Below, in pieces: positions 7,519 through 16,927 of a DNA stretch of 64,000 bases; the first letter of the stretch is position 1, and every line of letters starts with the position of its first letter. The stretch lies in NCBI RefSeq assembly GCF_016908495.1, contig NZ_JAFBDZ010000001.1, positions 310,001-374,000 on the forward strand, read 5' to 3'. Below the pieces are notes generated by a model. It did not search any database, had not been told where the DNA came from, and saw only the letters and a program-made list of their open reading frames with translations. The translations under genes and the position numbers were made by a program. This stretch comes from Rossellomorea pakistanensis (GTDB lineage: Bacteria > Bacillota > Bacilli > Bacillales > Bacillaceae_B).

Positions 7519-8511
7519 TTATGATTCTACAGTTTCTTTCACATAATCAACTTCAAAGCCCAAATCCATGAGCATTTGATGATCTGAATTGCTTTCTTGA
7601 CCTGCCGTTGTCAGGTAATCACCAACAAAAATAGAGTTGGCAGGGAATAGACCAAGTGGTTGTAAACTACGTAGATTTACTTCTCTACCACCTGAAATTC
7701 TTATTTCTTTAGTTGGATTGATAAATCTCATCAAACAAAGAACCTTTAAACAATAGCGAGGGTCTAACTCGTTTACACCTTCCAAAGGAGTCCCATCAAT
7801 AGCATGGAGGAAATTGACTGGGATCGAGTCAGCATCTAGTACTTTTAAACTTCTTGCCATATTTATGACATCTTGCTTAGTCTCTTTCATCCCAATAATA
7901 ACTCCAGAGCAAGGAGAGATCCCTTGTTCTTTTATCAATTCAACTGTATTAACACGATCTTTAAAGGTATGTGAGGTAGTAATTGATTCATGGTGTTCTT
8001 CAGAAGTATTGATGTTGTGATTATAACGATCTACACCAGCTTCTTTCAATTTAATCGCTTGGTCTTCTTTTAATAACCCAAGACAAGCACAGACTTTCAT
8101 ATTATATTGATCTTTGATTTCTTTGACAGCTGAAACAACCTGTTCCAATTCACGATTGCTTGGACCTCTACCACTAGCAACAATACAATAGGTACCAACA
8201 TTTAAGTCATGAGCATTCTTTGCTCCGCTTACAATCGTACCTTTATCTAACATTCTATACTTTTCAATTGGTGCAGTAGAAACGATTGATTGTGAGCAAT
8301 ACCCGCAGTTTTCTGGGCATAGCCCCGATTTCGTATTGATAATCATATTGAGTTTAACTTTGTTTCCATAATAATGATTTCGAACTTGATATGCGCTATG
8401 AAGTAAAACAAGAATCTCCTCATCAGGACAATCTAAAACTGAAAGTGCTTCTTCATCCGTCAATTCCAATCCATTTAAAACGTTTTTTGCTAACTGATTC
8501 CAATTCCCCAT
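7519..8511 (-). CDS. bioB: Biotin synthase BioB
   Basis: A 330-residue radical SAM enzyme that inserts sulfur into dethiobiotin to make biotin. The radical-SAM cysteines are Cys65, Cys69 and Cys72 in GLCPENCGYC. The family blocks CACLGLLKEDQA, NINTSEEHHESI, SGVIIGMKET and RISGGREVNLR follow in order, including the Arg that helps hold the second iron-sulfur cluster. Length matches Bacillus BioB. It lies 19 bases after bioY in what looks like a two-gene operon. No other biotin genes (bioW, A, F, D) are in the window, so dethiobiotin would have to be imported or made by genes elsewhere. Confidence 0.97.
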   Translation of the reverse strand: MGNWNQLAKNVLNGLELTDEEALSVLDCPDEEILVLLHSAYQVRNHYYGNKVKLNMIINTKSGLCPENCGYCSQSIVSTAPIEKYRMLDKGTIVSGAKNAHDLNVGTYCIVASGRGPSNRELEQVVSAVKEIKDQYNMKVCACLGLLKEDQAIKLKEAGVDRYNHNINTSEEHHESITTSHTFKDRVNTVELIKEQGISPCSGVIIGMKETKQDVINMARSLKVLDADSIPVNFLHAIDGTPLEGVNELDPRYCLKVLCLMRFINPTKEIRISGGREVNLRSLQPLGLFPANSIFVGDYLTTAGQESNSDHQMLMDLGFEVDYVKETVES

Positions 8512-8530
8512 TGTAGTTCCCCCTAATTCA

Positions 8531-9124
8531 TTATGCTACTTTCTTAATATGTTTGAATCTTCTTTTAGACAGAATCGATTTTTCAAGTCGGAATGCCATT
8601 ATTCCAGCCACAATTGCTAAAAGAATATCCTTCGGAAGAGGAACAACCATCCACAACCATGCCATTTTATAGGTGAAGCCTTCTGGAGCTGTAAACCACA
8701 GCTTGTATGCCAAGTACATCCAGTTGGTTCCAAAGACATAATTGATTGTCATTCCAATTAGAGCAGCAAAAATAAACATCTTGAAGGATCTCTTCTTTTC
8801 GATTAGTTTACCCGCAACAAACGCTGTCAGGATAAAAGAAAGAATAAATCCAAATGTTGGACTAATCAGTGACACCATACCGCCTTTAAAACCAGCGTAT
8901 ACAGGAACTCCAACAAGTCCTAATAAAGCATAAGTAAACATGGCGAAAGCTCCTAAGCGACTTCCGAGTACAACCCCAGATAGTATCGCGAAGAAGGTCT
9001 GTAATGTTATCGGAATACCCCCAACCACCATAAATGGTGCAATTGAGGTAATATTTGCTCCTACAGTCATCATGGCAACAAATATAGCACCTAGAGTTAA
9101 ATCAAGAGTGGTAAATTTCTTCAT
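8531..9124 (-). CDS. bioY: Biotin ECF transporter S component BioY
   Basis: A 197-residue membrane protein with about six hydrophobic segments. It carries the BioY features GGIPITLQTFFAILSG, LGSRLGAFAMFTYALLGLVGVPVY and PTFGFILSF. BioY is the biotin-binding subunit that works with the shared EcfA-EcfA'-EcfT module, encoded elsewhere. It precedes bioB, and the region ahead of it has a sigma-A promoter overlapped by a BirA-like operator, fitting biotin-repressed uptake. Two Lys/Arg-rich tails flank the last helix. The ATG follows GGAGG 9 bases upstream. Confidence 0.95.
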   Translation of the reverse strand: MKKFTTLDLTLGAIFVAMMTVGANITSIAPFMVVGGIPITLQTFFAILSGVVLGSRLGAFAMFTYALLGLVGVPVYAGFKGGMVSLISPTFGFILSFILTAFVAGKLIEKKRSFKMFIFAALIGMTINYVFGTNWMYLAYKLWFTAPEGFTYKMAWLWMVVPLPKDILLAIVAGIMAFRLEKSILSKRRFKHIKKVA

Positions 9125-9162
9125 GCCATTATTCCTCCATTACTAAATTTGTTTACTATTAA

Positions 9163-9216
9163 AGGATAATAATGGATCACCGCATATGTCAACCATTTAT
9201 TTAAAACAGTTTACAA
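9163..9216 (-). promoter_or_regulatory. bioYB promoter with BirA-like operator
   Basis: Read on the minus strand, TTGTAAAC (9209-9216), 15 bases and GTTGACAT (9186-9193) form the two half-sites of a Bacillus-type BirA operator (TTGTTAAC-N15-GTTAACAA). The right half overlaps the -35 box TTGACA. A -10 box TATCCT (9163-9168) follows at 18 bases, or TTATCC at 17. Holo-BirA binding would block RNA polymerase when biotin is plentiful. Confidence 0.7.
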
Positions 9217-9331
9217 AAAATATGTATATTTATCATTTGTAAATGAATATTAGAAGCATCACATATATATAGTGGATAAATTTAAAGCTTCTGTAAAAAA
9301 TAATCTTAATAACTACTAAAAGGGGTACATA

Positions 9332-10990
9332 ATGATGACGAATCGCTTAATTGATTGGACAACGTTTCTAGGAGCATTATTTTTATTGCTTTTGGTTACT
9401 GTGCCCTTGATCCTCTTTCCAGAACAAGGTCAAGAGTTTGTAAATTCAGCAAAAGTATTTATGACATCGACTTTTGGGGTCTTATATTTAATTATAGGAT
9501 TAGGAATCTTTTTCTTTTTAGTTTTTGTTGCTTTTAGTGATAATGGGAAAATAATGCTTGGAAATGAAGGGGAAAGACCTAAATTTAACAATTTTTCATG
9601 GGCCGGAATGTTGTTTTGTGCAGGAATAGGTTCTAGTATTCTTTATTGGGGAACCATTGAATGGGCGTATTATTATCAAGGACCTCCATTTGGATTAACT
9701 CCTGGGTCAAAAGAATCTATAGCATGGGCAAGTACTTACGGGATATATCACTGGGGTCCAATCGCATGGGCGATCTATACATTACCTGCCTTGCCAATTG
9801 CTTATTTTTATTACGTTCGAAAGAAGCCAGTATTAAAAATTAGCGAAGCTACACGGCCATTAATTGGAAAACTTGCAGATGGTCCATTAGGTACTGTTAT
9901 TGATATACTATTTATCTTTGGTTTATTAGGTGGTGCTGGGACAACTTTAGCTCTTGGTACTCCGATGATTGCAGAAGGTTTAAATTACATGACAGGAATA
10001 CCTGTAAATATGATCCTTAATGTCGCCATACTTGCCTTGGTTACCATTATTTTTGCCGTTAGTGCTTATTCTGGACTAAGAAAAGGAATTAAAATACTTT
10101 CAGATGTTAATCTGATTCTGGCGATTTTTTTACTTGGATTTGTATTTATTTTTGGTCCAACAAAATTTATTTTAGAAACGACTACAAATAGTTTAGGACT
10201 CATGCTGGATAATTTCTTTCATATGAGTACTTGGACTGAGCCATATAATGAACTTGGCCCATATGAAAAAACAAGCTTTCCAGAAACATGGACAGTCTTT
10301 TATTGGGCTTGGTGGGTAGTATACGCTCCTTTTGTAGGGCTGTTCGTAGCAAAAATATCTCGTGGAAGAACCATTCGACAAATGATTGTTGGAACGATTG
10401 TTTATGGTTCGATTGGGAGTCTATTATTCTTTGGTGTCTTAGGGAACTATGGTCTTCATCTGCAGCTAACCGGTAGTTATGATGTTATATCCGTACTAAA
10501 TGACCAAGGTGCTCCTAAAGCAATCATACAAGTCATTAGTCAACTGCCGTTATCATTTCTAATGGTATTTATTTTTACAATATTAGCGGTTGTGTTTCTT
10601 GCAACAACGTTTGATTCGAGTTCATATATTTTGGCCGCTGTTGTACAAAAGGAAGTAAAAGATGAGCCATTAAAATGGAATCGGTTATTTTGGGCTTTCG
10701 CTCTCTGTTTTTTACCTTTAGTATTAATGTTTCTAGGAGGATTAGACACACTCCAAACTGCAAGTATTGTTGGTGGATTTCCACTATTATTCATTATGGT
10801 TATGTTGGGTTGGTCTTTCATGAAAGCATCCAATCAAGACATCCGTGCTTCTGAACATTATGAACCAAAAACAATTACATTAAATTACAGAAAAATTCTC
10901 CAAAAAGTAAAGAGTCGGAAAGAAAAAAAGAAAGCTCAGCTCGGTCCAGTGGATGCACATATTGAAAACGAGAATCGAGACAAAGAATAA
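9332..10990 (+). CDS. BCCT family betaine/carnitine/choline transporter
   Basis: A 552-residue protein with about 12 membrane helices. The BCCT signature is present at about residues 90-115 (GIGSSILYWGTIEWAYYY), with the conserved Trp-rich helix FYWAWWVVYAPFVGLFVAKISRGRT in the second half. That motif and the charged C-terminal tail (about 520-552, KSRKEKKKAQLG) are typical of osmoregulated OpuD-like carriers, which import compatible solutes with Na+ or H+. The N-terminus is short. Two adjacent ATG codons follow AGGGGTAC. It is monocistronic with a strong terminator. Substrate choice among glycine betaine, choline or carnitine cannot be read from sequence. Confidence 0.93.
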   Translation: MMTNRLIDWTTFLGALFLLLLVTVPLILFPEQGQEFVNSAKVFMTSTFGVLYLIIGLGIFFFLVFVAFSDNGKIMLGNEGERPKFNNFSWAGMLFCAGIGSSILYWGTIEWAYYYQGPPFGLTPGSKESIAWASTYGIYHWGPIAWAIYTLPALPIAYFYYVRKKPVLKISEATRPLIGKLADGPLGTVIDILFIFGLLGGAGTTLALGTPMIAEGLNYMTGIPVNMILNVAILALVTIIFAVSAYSGLRKGIKILSDVNLILAIFLLGFVFIFGPTKFILETTTNSLGLMLDNFFHMSTWTEPYNELGPYEKTSFPETWTVFYWAWWVVYAPFVGLFVAKISRGRTIRQMIVGTIVYGSIGSLLFFGVLGNYGLHLQLTGSYDVISVLNDQGAPKAIIQVISQLPLSFLMVFIFTILAVVFLATTFDSSSYILAAVVQKEVKDEPLKWNRLFWAFALCFLPLVLMFLGGLDTLQTASIVGGFPLLFIMVMLGWSFMKASNQDIRASEHYEPKTITLNYRKILQKVKSRKEKKKAQLGPVDAHIENENRDKE

Positions 10991-11010
10991 ATGAGCATAA
11001 GACCTTTTAT

Positions 11011-11044
11011 CACCAGAACCTTTATATTAGGTTCTGGTTTTTTA
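11011..11044 (+). terminator. Rho-independent terminator after the BCCT gene
   Basis: CCAGAACC (11013-11020) and GGTTCTGG (11030-11037) form a perfect 8-bp stem followed by six or more T residues. Confidence 0.9.
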
Positions 11045-11143
11045 TTCATTTGGATATTCCTAGTGTTATTGACAATATTAGACCCACACTAGGATTTACT
11101 CATTTAAACATCTATTGACGTATCCATTTCTAATCATAATAAG

Positions 11144-11929
11144 TTAATTATTTATTCTTTTTGAATGTGTATAAACATTAAAGCTTCCACCACGAATAAA
11201 TCCTACCATCGTAATATTTAAGTCTTCAGCTAGTTTAATGGCTAATTCACTAGGGGCTGATCTTGAAAGAATAACACCAACACCGATTTTTGCTGCCTTC
11301 AGTAAGACTTCTGATGAGATTCTCCCACTAAAGACTAATACTTTATCTCTGACAGAAATACGGTTAAGTATGCAATACCCTAGTATCTTGTCTAGAGCAT
11401 TGTGACGTCCGATATCCGTTCGAATAATCATTATTGATGATGTAGTCCCGAGTGCTGCATTATGAACGCCGCCTGTAGCCTGGAACACATCACTTTGCTT
11501 TTGCATTTCTTCCATTAGATACAAGCATTCATGTGGTGAAATCTTAGTTTCAGTCATCACGGTTTTTGCCGTTTTTACATCATGTTGAAAATAAAATTGA
11601 CGACTTTTTCCACAACAGGAACCGATAAATCGTTTTGAATAATTTTCTTGTTTTATCGAAATAGGGGAAGAGGTTTGAACATATGCCATCCCTTTGTTTT
11701 CATCAAGCTCAAAGGAAAGGATGTCATTATACATTCTGATGATTCCTTCTGAAGCAAGGAATCCATACACAAGCTCTTTCAAATTGTCAGGAGAACATAC
11801 CATTGTAGCAAATTCTTCGTTATTTACAAAAATCGTCAATGGAAATTCTGAGACAATCACATCTTCAGCATCAACAAGCTCACCATTTTGAAATCTCATA
11901 ATAGGTCTTTTTTGAATAAATTCCTTCAT
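11144..11929 (-). CDS. fdhD: Sulfur carrier/transferase FdhD for formate dehydrogenase
   Basis: A 261-residue cytosolic protein. FdhD passes sulfur from a cysteine desulfurase to the molybdenum cofactor of formate-dehydrogenase-type enzymes. The cysteine loop GSCCGKSR (Cys105-Cys106) is present. The C-terminal family blocks GRHNALDKILG, FSGRISSEVLLKAAKIGVGVILSRSAPSELAI and the closing GFIRGGSFNVYTH are intact. The gene is divergent from an FdhF/YdeP-type molybdoenzyme, its likely client, sharing a 142-base intergenic region. The ATG follows GAAGGTGG. Confidence 0.96.
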   Translation of the reverse strand: MKEFIQKRPIMRFQNGELVDAEDVIVSEFPLTIFVNNEEFATMVCSPDNLKELVYGFLASEGIIRMYNDILSFELDENKGMAYVQTSSPISIKQENYSKRFIGSCCGKSRQFYFQHDVKTAKTVMTETKISPHECLYLMEEMQKQSDVFQATGGVHNAALGTTSSIMIIRTDIGRHNALDKILGYCILNRISVRDKVLVFSGRISSEVLLKAAKIGVGVILSRSAPSELAIKLAEDLNITMVGFIRGGSFNVYTHSKRINN

Positions 11930-12071
11930 TAAACCACCTTCATTTTCCGTATCCCTTTTCGAATACTATAATAAACTTATTGAATTTTGAAAAGTAAGAA
12001 AATAAATTGACAGATAACTTAAACATTGATTTACTTAAAACAATAACATCTCACAGAAAAGGAGTGAGAAT

Positions 12072-14420
12072 ATGGGAAAAACAAGACATAAAGGACCGAT
12101 GAAGCTTGACAAGAAACCAAGACCATCACTTTGGGCCGGAATTTCCCCAATGGGACTAGGCAAAGTAAAGCCTCATCACATTAAAGATACAATAAAAGTC
12201 GCTTGGGAAAATAAAGATAATCTGCCCTATGCATATAGAATTTTAACAGAAGGCGTTTGCGACGGTTGTGCATTAGGGGTCTCTGGATTACAGGATCAAA
12301 CTCTAAAAGGGCCGCACTTGTGTACAACTAGATTGAATGTACTAAGGCTGAATACAATGTCATCCATCGACCCCACACATTTTGAAGATATTGCATCATT
12401 AAGCAAACTCTCAAGTACAGAGCTTAGGAAGCTAGGTCGAATACCATTTCCGCTCTCAAGAAAAAAAGGAGAAAATAAGTTTACGAGAATTTCATGGGAT
12501 GAAGCTCTGAACAGAATTGCTGAGAAGATTTCTAAAATTAATGCCAAACAATTAGCTTTTTACTTGACGGCTCGCGGAATTACAAATGAGGTTTATTACA
12601 CCGCCGCTAAAGTTGCTCGATTTCTAGGGACAAATAATATTGATAATGCCTCAAGAATTTGTCATTCGCCAAGTAAAACGGCCCTTAAACGGTCTTTAGG
12701 GATTGGGGCATCTAGCTGTAATTATAAGGACTGGATAGGTACCGATGTATTAGTTTTTTGGGGATCTGTAGCTGCAAATAACCAACCAGTCTCTACAAAA
12801 TATATGTACGCTGCCAAAAAAGCTGGAACAAAAATTATTAATATTAATCCATACCGCGAGCCGTCCATGGAAAATTATTGGATTCCTTCCATTCCTGAAA
12901 GCGCATTATTTGGGACGAAAATTGTCGATGATGTCTATCAAGTAAATATTGGAGGAGACATTGCCTTCATGAACGGAGTTATGAAGCATTGGTTCGAGAT
13001 GGAGGAAAAGGAACCAGGGGCTGCTATTAATCATGAATTTGTGAAGACGCATACAAACGGTATTAAAGAACTTAAAAATCATCTTAAAATGCAGAAATGG
13101 GAAGAACTCGAAAAATCGTCAAGATTGTCTAAAGCAAGAATGCTAGAATTTGCCGAACTATTAGCAAGAAGTAAATCAGGAGTTTTTGTGTGGAGCATGG
13201 GACTTACACAGCATAGATTCGGTACAGACAATATTTCTCAGGTTGCTAATTTGGCAATGCTCCGCGGCTTTATAGGAAGAGAGCATTGTGGAGTAATGCC
13301 GATTAGAGGTCATAGTGGAGTGCAAGGCTCAGGTGAAATGGGTGCCGATCCATTTGTTTTACCTGGAAGTGATTTTGATGAAGAAAATCGTAAACGTATG
13401 GAGAAGCTATGGGGATTTCCAATTCCTATTTGGCAGGGCGATACAATTGGTCAAACGCTCGAGAATATACTTTTACCAGATTATCATGAACGAAAAGTAA
13501 AATTGTTCTATACGAGCGGGGGAAACTTTTTAGAAACGATGCCAGATCCAGAGCATATTAAGAAAATACTTGAAAATGTTGAACTGCGTGTCCATCAAGA
13601 TATTATTTTAAATACATCGACACTAGTTGAAGCTAAAGAAGAAGTCATTGTTCTTCCGGCAATGACCCGTTATGAACAGCAGGGGGGAGGCACTTCAACG
13701 AGTACCGAGAGAATGGTCTATTTTAGTCCAGAAATTAAAGGGCCAAGAATTGAAGAAGCAAGAGCTGAATGGGAGATTTATATCGATTTAGCAAAAAGAG
13801 TAAATTCTGATAAAGGGCATCTTATTCATTTTACAGATGCAGGAGAAATAAGAAAGGAAATCGCCATTGCCAATCGTCATTATAATGGAATTCAACACTT
13901 GAAAGATAAAGGTGATGTCTTTCAATGGGGAGGCGCTTGGTTATGTGAAGGTGGAATTTGTCCTACAGTGGATGGTAAGGGGAATTTACTTCCAATTGGG
14001 ATCCCTGAACATCGCAAGACAGAAGGACAATTTTATGTGACCACCCGGCGTGGAAAACAGTTTAATTCGATGATTTATAGTGAAAAGGATCCTTTTAATT
14101 CTGCCGATCGCTATGACATCATTCTTCACAGAAATGATGCAAAACGGCTGGCGATTCAAGATGGAGATAGTGTAGTTGCTTATAATCAGTACGGAGTCCT
14201 TCAAGGCAGAGCTAAATTGGATCAAGTAAAAGAAGGAAATATAGCCGTGTACTGGCCTGAAGGAAATGTTATCATTCCAAAGGGTGTATATGAAAAACAC
14301 GCTCACATCCCAGAATACAATACCAATGTAATTGTCGAAAAAGCCGAAACCTTCCATGCCCAAAAAGACCAGCGCTACCTAGAAAAACGAATCCAAGAAC
14401 TCGAAATGGACATCCAATAA
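12072..14420 (+). CDS. FdhF/YdeP family molybdopterin oxidoreductase (formate-dehydrogenase-like)
   Basis: A 782-residue protein matching the single-subunit YdeP-like branch. Cys63, Cys66 and Cys84 (GVCDGCALG, HLC) take the place of the N-terminal iron-sulfur motif. The stretch RICHSPS (Cys197-His198) aligns in pattern with the Sec140-His141 pair of E. coli FDH-H, so a Cys molybdenum ligand is likely. Later blocks (RGHSGVQGSGEMG, TRYEQQGGGTSTSTERMVYFSP) are typical cofactor-binding loops. No ferredoxin-like N-terminal extension is present, unlike B. subtilis YrhE or YjgC. Formate oxidation is possible, but members of this branch have uncertain substrates. The ATG follows AAAGGAGTG. Confidence 0.9.
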   Translation: MGKTRHKGPMKLDKKPRPSLWAGISPMGLGKVKPHHIKDTIKVAWENKDNLPYAYRILTEGVCDGCALGVSGLQDQTLKGPHLCTTRLNVLRLNTMSSIDPTHFEDIASLSKLSSTELRKLGRIPFPLSRKKGENKFTRISWDEALNRIAEKISKINAKQLAFYLTARGITNEVYYTAAKVARFLGTNNIDNASRICHSPSKTALKRSLGIGASSCNYKDWIGTDVLVFWGSVAANNQPVSTKYMYAAKKAGTKIININPYREPSMENYWIPSIPESALFGTKIVDDVYQVNIGGDIAFMNGVMKHWFEMEEKEPGAAINHEFVKTHTNGIKELKNHLKMQKWEELEKSSRLSKARMLEFAELLARSKSGVFVWSMGLTQHRFGTDNISQVANLAMLRGFIGREHCGVMPIRGHSGVQGSGEMGADPFVLPGSDFDEENRKRMEKLWGFPIPIWQGDTIGQTLENILLPDYHERKVKLFYTSGGNFLETMPDPEHIKKILENVELRVHQDIILNTSTLVEAKEEVIVLPAMTRYEQQGGGTSTSTERMVYFSPEIKGPRIEEARAEWEIYIDLAKRVNSDKGHLIHFTDAGEIRKEIAIANRHYNGIQHLKDKGDVFQWGGAWLCEGGICPTVDGKGNLLPIGIPEHRKTEGQFYVTTRRGKQFNSMIYSEKDPFNSADRYDIILHRNDAKRLAIQDGDSVVAYNQYGVLQGRAKLDQVKEGNIAVYWPEGNVIIPKGVYEKHAHIPEYNTNVIVEKAETFHAQKDQRYLEKRIQELEMDIQ

Positions 14421-14444
14421 AACACACCACCGCTTTAAACCACT

Positions 14445-14498
14445 AGGGGACGGTTCTCGATCACGTTAAAGTATTAACGTGATCGAGAACCGTCCCCT
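14445..14498. repeat. Perfect 54-bp palindromic repeat (family GGGGACGGTTCT), copy A
   Basis: Two exactly complementary 25-base arms (14445-14469 and 14474-14498) flank the loop AGTA. The outer part is AGGGGACGGTTCT and the inner part CGATCACGTTAA. It lies 24 bases after the stop of the molybdoenzyme gene and is preceded by CTTTAAACCACT, which recurs in similar form before the copy at 16928. It probably also acts as a transcription barrier. It belongs with the copies at 16928 and 56930. Confidence 0.9.
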
Positions 14499-14626
14499 TT
14501 TACTATGCAGTTTTACCGGGTTAAAGCACATTAGTTCGAAGAATATAAAATTTAAATTCTATATTTATTGAATTTATAGTTCGGTGAGTATAGAATAAAA
14601 TAAGAAATTAAATATGAGGTGATTTG

Positions 14627-15673
14627 ATGGATGTTTTGAATGCGACTGGTCGAAAGCGGGAGACGTATCATATTGAATTGAAGTATTCACTAATGTGGGA
14701 ATGTGCTTTAGGAATTGCCGCTGTAACAAATACTCCTTTGCTCAATACTCTTGAAAAGCCTGAATCTTATTGGGAGGATGTTAGGGCAATCTTAAGCAAG
14801 GAAATGACAGAACATTTAGATTTCGTCGAAAGACACAATACATGGAAGGCAATTCTTCAACTTTTACACAAAAATGATATTTCCTCCTTAGACGAATTCA
14901 TCCACTTTATTGAATATCTCCAAGAAGAGGATCTAAGGTATCAATGTCTTCCTTACTTAGGACTTGAATTTCAAGAAGCAAGGAAACGTGCAGCATCTGG
15001 AGATAAAGCTGCAACTCATTCCCTAATGGATAAAACTAAAGATCATAACTTTTTCCCAAAGTATATTGAATTCATTTGTAGTACCGAAGTCAATATCTTA
15101 AAAACTCACTTCATTTCTGTCATGGTTGGGTGGTACCAATCTGTTATTCAACCAAATGCAGAGTCAATGAATTTGATTTTACAACGAGATGTAGATGCAA
15201 AAACAAAAATGAGCCTAAAATTAAGACCTGAAGAATTAGTTGAATGGGCAACTGGCGGCATTCACTATTTACCTGAGCCAAGTGTTCATACGGTTTTATT
15301 AATACCTCAATACATATACCGTCCATGGAATATAGAAGCAGATATTGAAGGGACTAAGGTTTTTTATTATCCGATTAGTAATGAAAGCCTGGATCCTGCT
15401 GATTCATATAGGCCAAATCATATATTAGTTCTTAGATATAAAGCACTAGGAGATGAAGTAAGACTAAAAATAGTGAAACTTTTATATGAGAAAGGTCGAA
15501 CCCTTCAAGAACTTACAGAACATATTCAAATTGGAAAGTCGACCATTCATCATCATTTAAAAATCCTCCGTTCTGCGAAATTAGTAGATATCGAAAGTTC
15601 CAAATATACTTTAAAACGAGGTCCCTTGGAGTCTTTGCCAGTAGAATTAACACATTTTCTAACAAAAGAATAA
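14627..15673 (+). CDS. ArsR-type winged-helix transcriptional regulator with large N-terminal domain
   Basis: A 348-residue protein. The last 80 residues are a winged helix: ALGDEVRLKIVKLLYEKGRTLQELTEHI, then GKSTIHHHLKILRSAKLV, the recognition helix and wing of ArsR/SmtB-type repressors. The first 260 residues are mainly helical with no zinc-binding cysteine motif, and probably form a sensing domain. The ATG at 14627 sits 5 bases after GAGGTG, preferred to the TTG at 14624. The gene is 13 bases ahead of an MFS transporter, so it very likely controls that pump. The pair is flanked on both sides by the palindromic repeat. Confidence 0.85.
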   Translation: MDVLNATGRKRETYHIELKYSLMWECALGIAAVTNTPLLNTLEKPESYWEDVRAILSKEMTEHLDFVERHNTWKAILQLLHKNDISSLDEFIHFIEYLQEEDLRYQCLPYLGLEFQEARKRAASGDKAATHSLMDKTKDHNFFPKYIEFICSTEVNILKTHFISVMVGWYQSVIQPNAESMNLILQRDVDAKTKMSLKLRPEELVEWATGGIHYLPEPSVHTVLLIPQYIYRPWNIEADIEGTKVFYYPISNESLDPADSYRPNHILVLRYKALGDEVRLKIVKLLYEKGRTLQELTEHIQIGKSTIHHHLKILRSAKLVDIESSKYTLKRGPLESLPVELTHFLTKE

Positions 15674-15686
15674 GGAGAGAAAAACG

Positions 15687-16919
15687 ATGGGGGATTCAGC
15701 AGTTGTTTTAAATAATAATGACTTACCAGAGCTAAAAAGAAATTATAAGGTTTTTCGGTTTTTAGGAGGGAATATAGTTTCCTTCTTTGGGAATCAAATT
15801 TATATAATCGCGATTCCACTAATGGTGTTAAGTATCACTGGTTCTGCACTTAGTATGGGAATTGTTGCTGCTTTAGAACGGTTACCCATACTACTCCAGC
15901 CATTTACAGGAGTGTTGTCAGACCGTATCAATCGAAAAAACTTATTGCTTATGTGTCATAGTTTAAGAGGGGGAATTGTCGCTTGTCTAGGAGCTATATT
16001 CATAACAGGAGAAATGCAAATATGGCATTTATATGTCGGAGCTTTTACCATAGGGGTATTGAGTGAAATTTATAATACTACACAGTTTGCTCTTGTCCCA
16101 AAATTAGTTCGAAGGGATGACTTGCAAGCCATTAATTCTATCAATACGGGGTTTTTTAATGCTGCGACTTTAATTGCTCCAGGTCTAGGGGGACTAGTCA
16201 TTAGCTTTTACAATCCTGGTTATGCATTACTATTAAATAGTCTTAGTTTTTGGATAGCCTTTTTGACGATTTTAACCATTCCGATGACGAAAAGTACCTA
16301 CATTAGAGAAACGAAACAACCCTTACTGGAAGATATTAAAGAAGGGTTTCGATTCGTCATTAAAACAAAGGCAATTTTATATACCAATATCGCTATGCTC
16401 TTCTCTGTATTCGGAACTACCTTATTTTTAACAATGATGGTCTTTCATTTAAGAGATGTGGTTCATTTAGATCCTAAACAAATAGGGATCCTGCTTTCAT
16501 TGGGCGGTGTTGGCGCAATAGGTGGGGCACTTTTAACGAATTTTTTAAGAAAGTTCTTTTCATACCGGGCAATTCTATTTTTCTCCGCTTTCATTGGGGG
16601 ACTCTCAATCATCTTATTTAGTTTTACTCAAGTATATTGGATATTAATTGCAGCAAATGCCATCGGGACAATTGCAGCGTCCATGAAAAATCCATGTATT
16701 ATTACCATTAGGCAATCACTAACCCCAGACGAACTTTTAGGTCGTGTCCAGGCTACAAGCAGATTTATGACATGGGTACTCGTTCCATTATCTGCATTTC
16801 TTGCTGGAATCCTCTCTGAAGAAATTGGTACCGAACAAACCATACTCATTGGGGGAATCTTCGCAACCATTGCATCATTCTGCTACCTTAAACTCAAAAG
16901 TGACACTTCACCACGTTAA
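15687..16919 (+). CDS. MFS transporter, drug/macrolide efflux-like
   Basis: A 410-residue protein with about 12 membrane helices. The MFS loop 2-3 motif reads GVLSDRINRKNLL after the second helix, and the pattern NTTQFALVPKLVRRDDLQAINSINTG in the middle is typical of the MefA/MacrolideMFS-like (TIGR00900-type) exporters. It is likely a proton-driven efflux pump in the cytoplasmic membrane with unknown substrate. The start follows AAGGAGAG at good spacing, 13 bases after the regulator. Its stop codon is followed within 10 bases by a perfect palindrome that may act as terminator. Confidence 0.9.
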   Translation: MGDSAVVLNNNDLPELKRNYKVFRFLGGNIVSFFGNQIYIIAIPLMVLSITGSALSMGIVAALERLPILLQPFTGVLSDRINRKNLLLMCHSLRGGIVACLGAIFITGEMQIWHLYVGAFTIGVLSEIYNTTQFALVPKLVRRDDLQAINSINTGFFNAATLIAPGLGGLVISFYNPGYALLLNSLSFWIAFLTILTIPMTKSTYIRETKQPLLEDIKEGFRFVIKTKAILYTNIAMLFSVFGTTLFLTMMVFHLRDVVHLDPKQIGILLSLGGVGAIGGALLTNFLRKFFSYRAILFFSAFIGGLSIILFSFTQVYWILIAANAIGTIAASMKNPCIITIRQSLTPDELLGRVQATSRFMTWVLVPLSAFLAGILSEEIGTEQTILIGGIFATIASFCYLKLKSDTSPR

Positions 16920-16927
16920 ACCACTCG

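Noticed and set aside
13986-14363. Minus-strand 125-codon frame inside the molybdoenzyme gene
   Set aside because: Antisense shadow of a conserved coding region, no start signal and no family motif.
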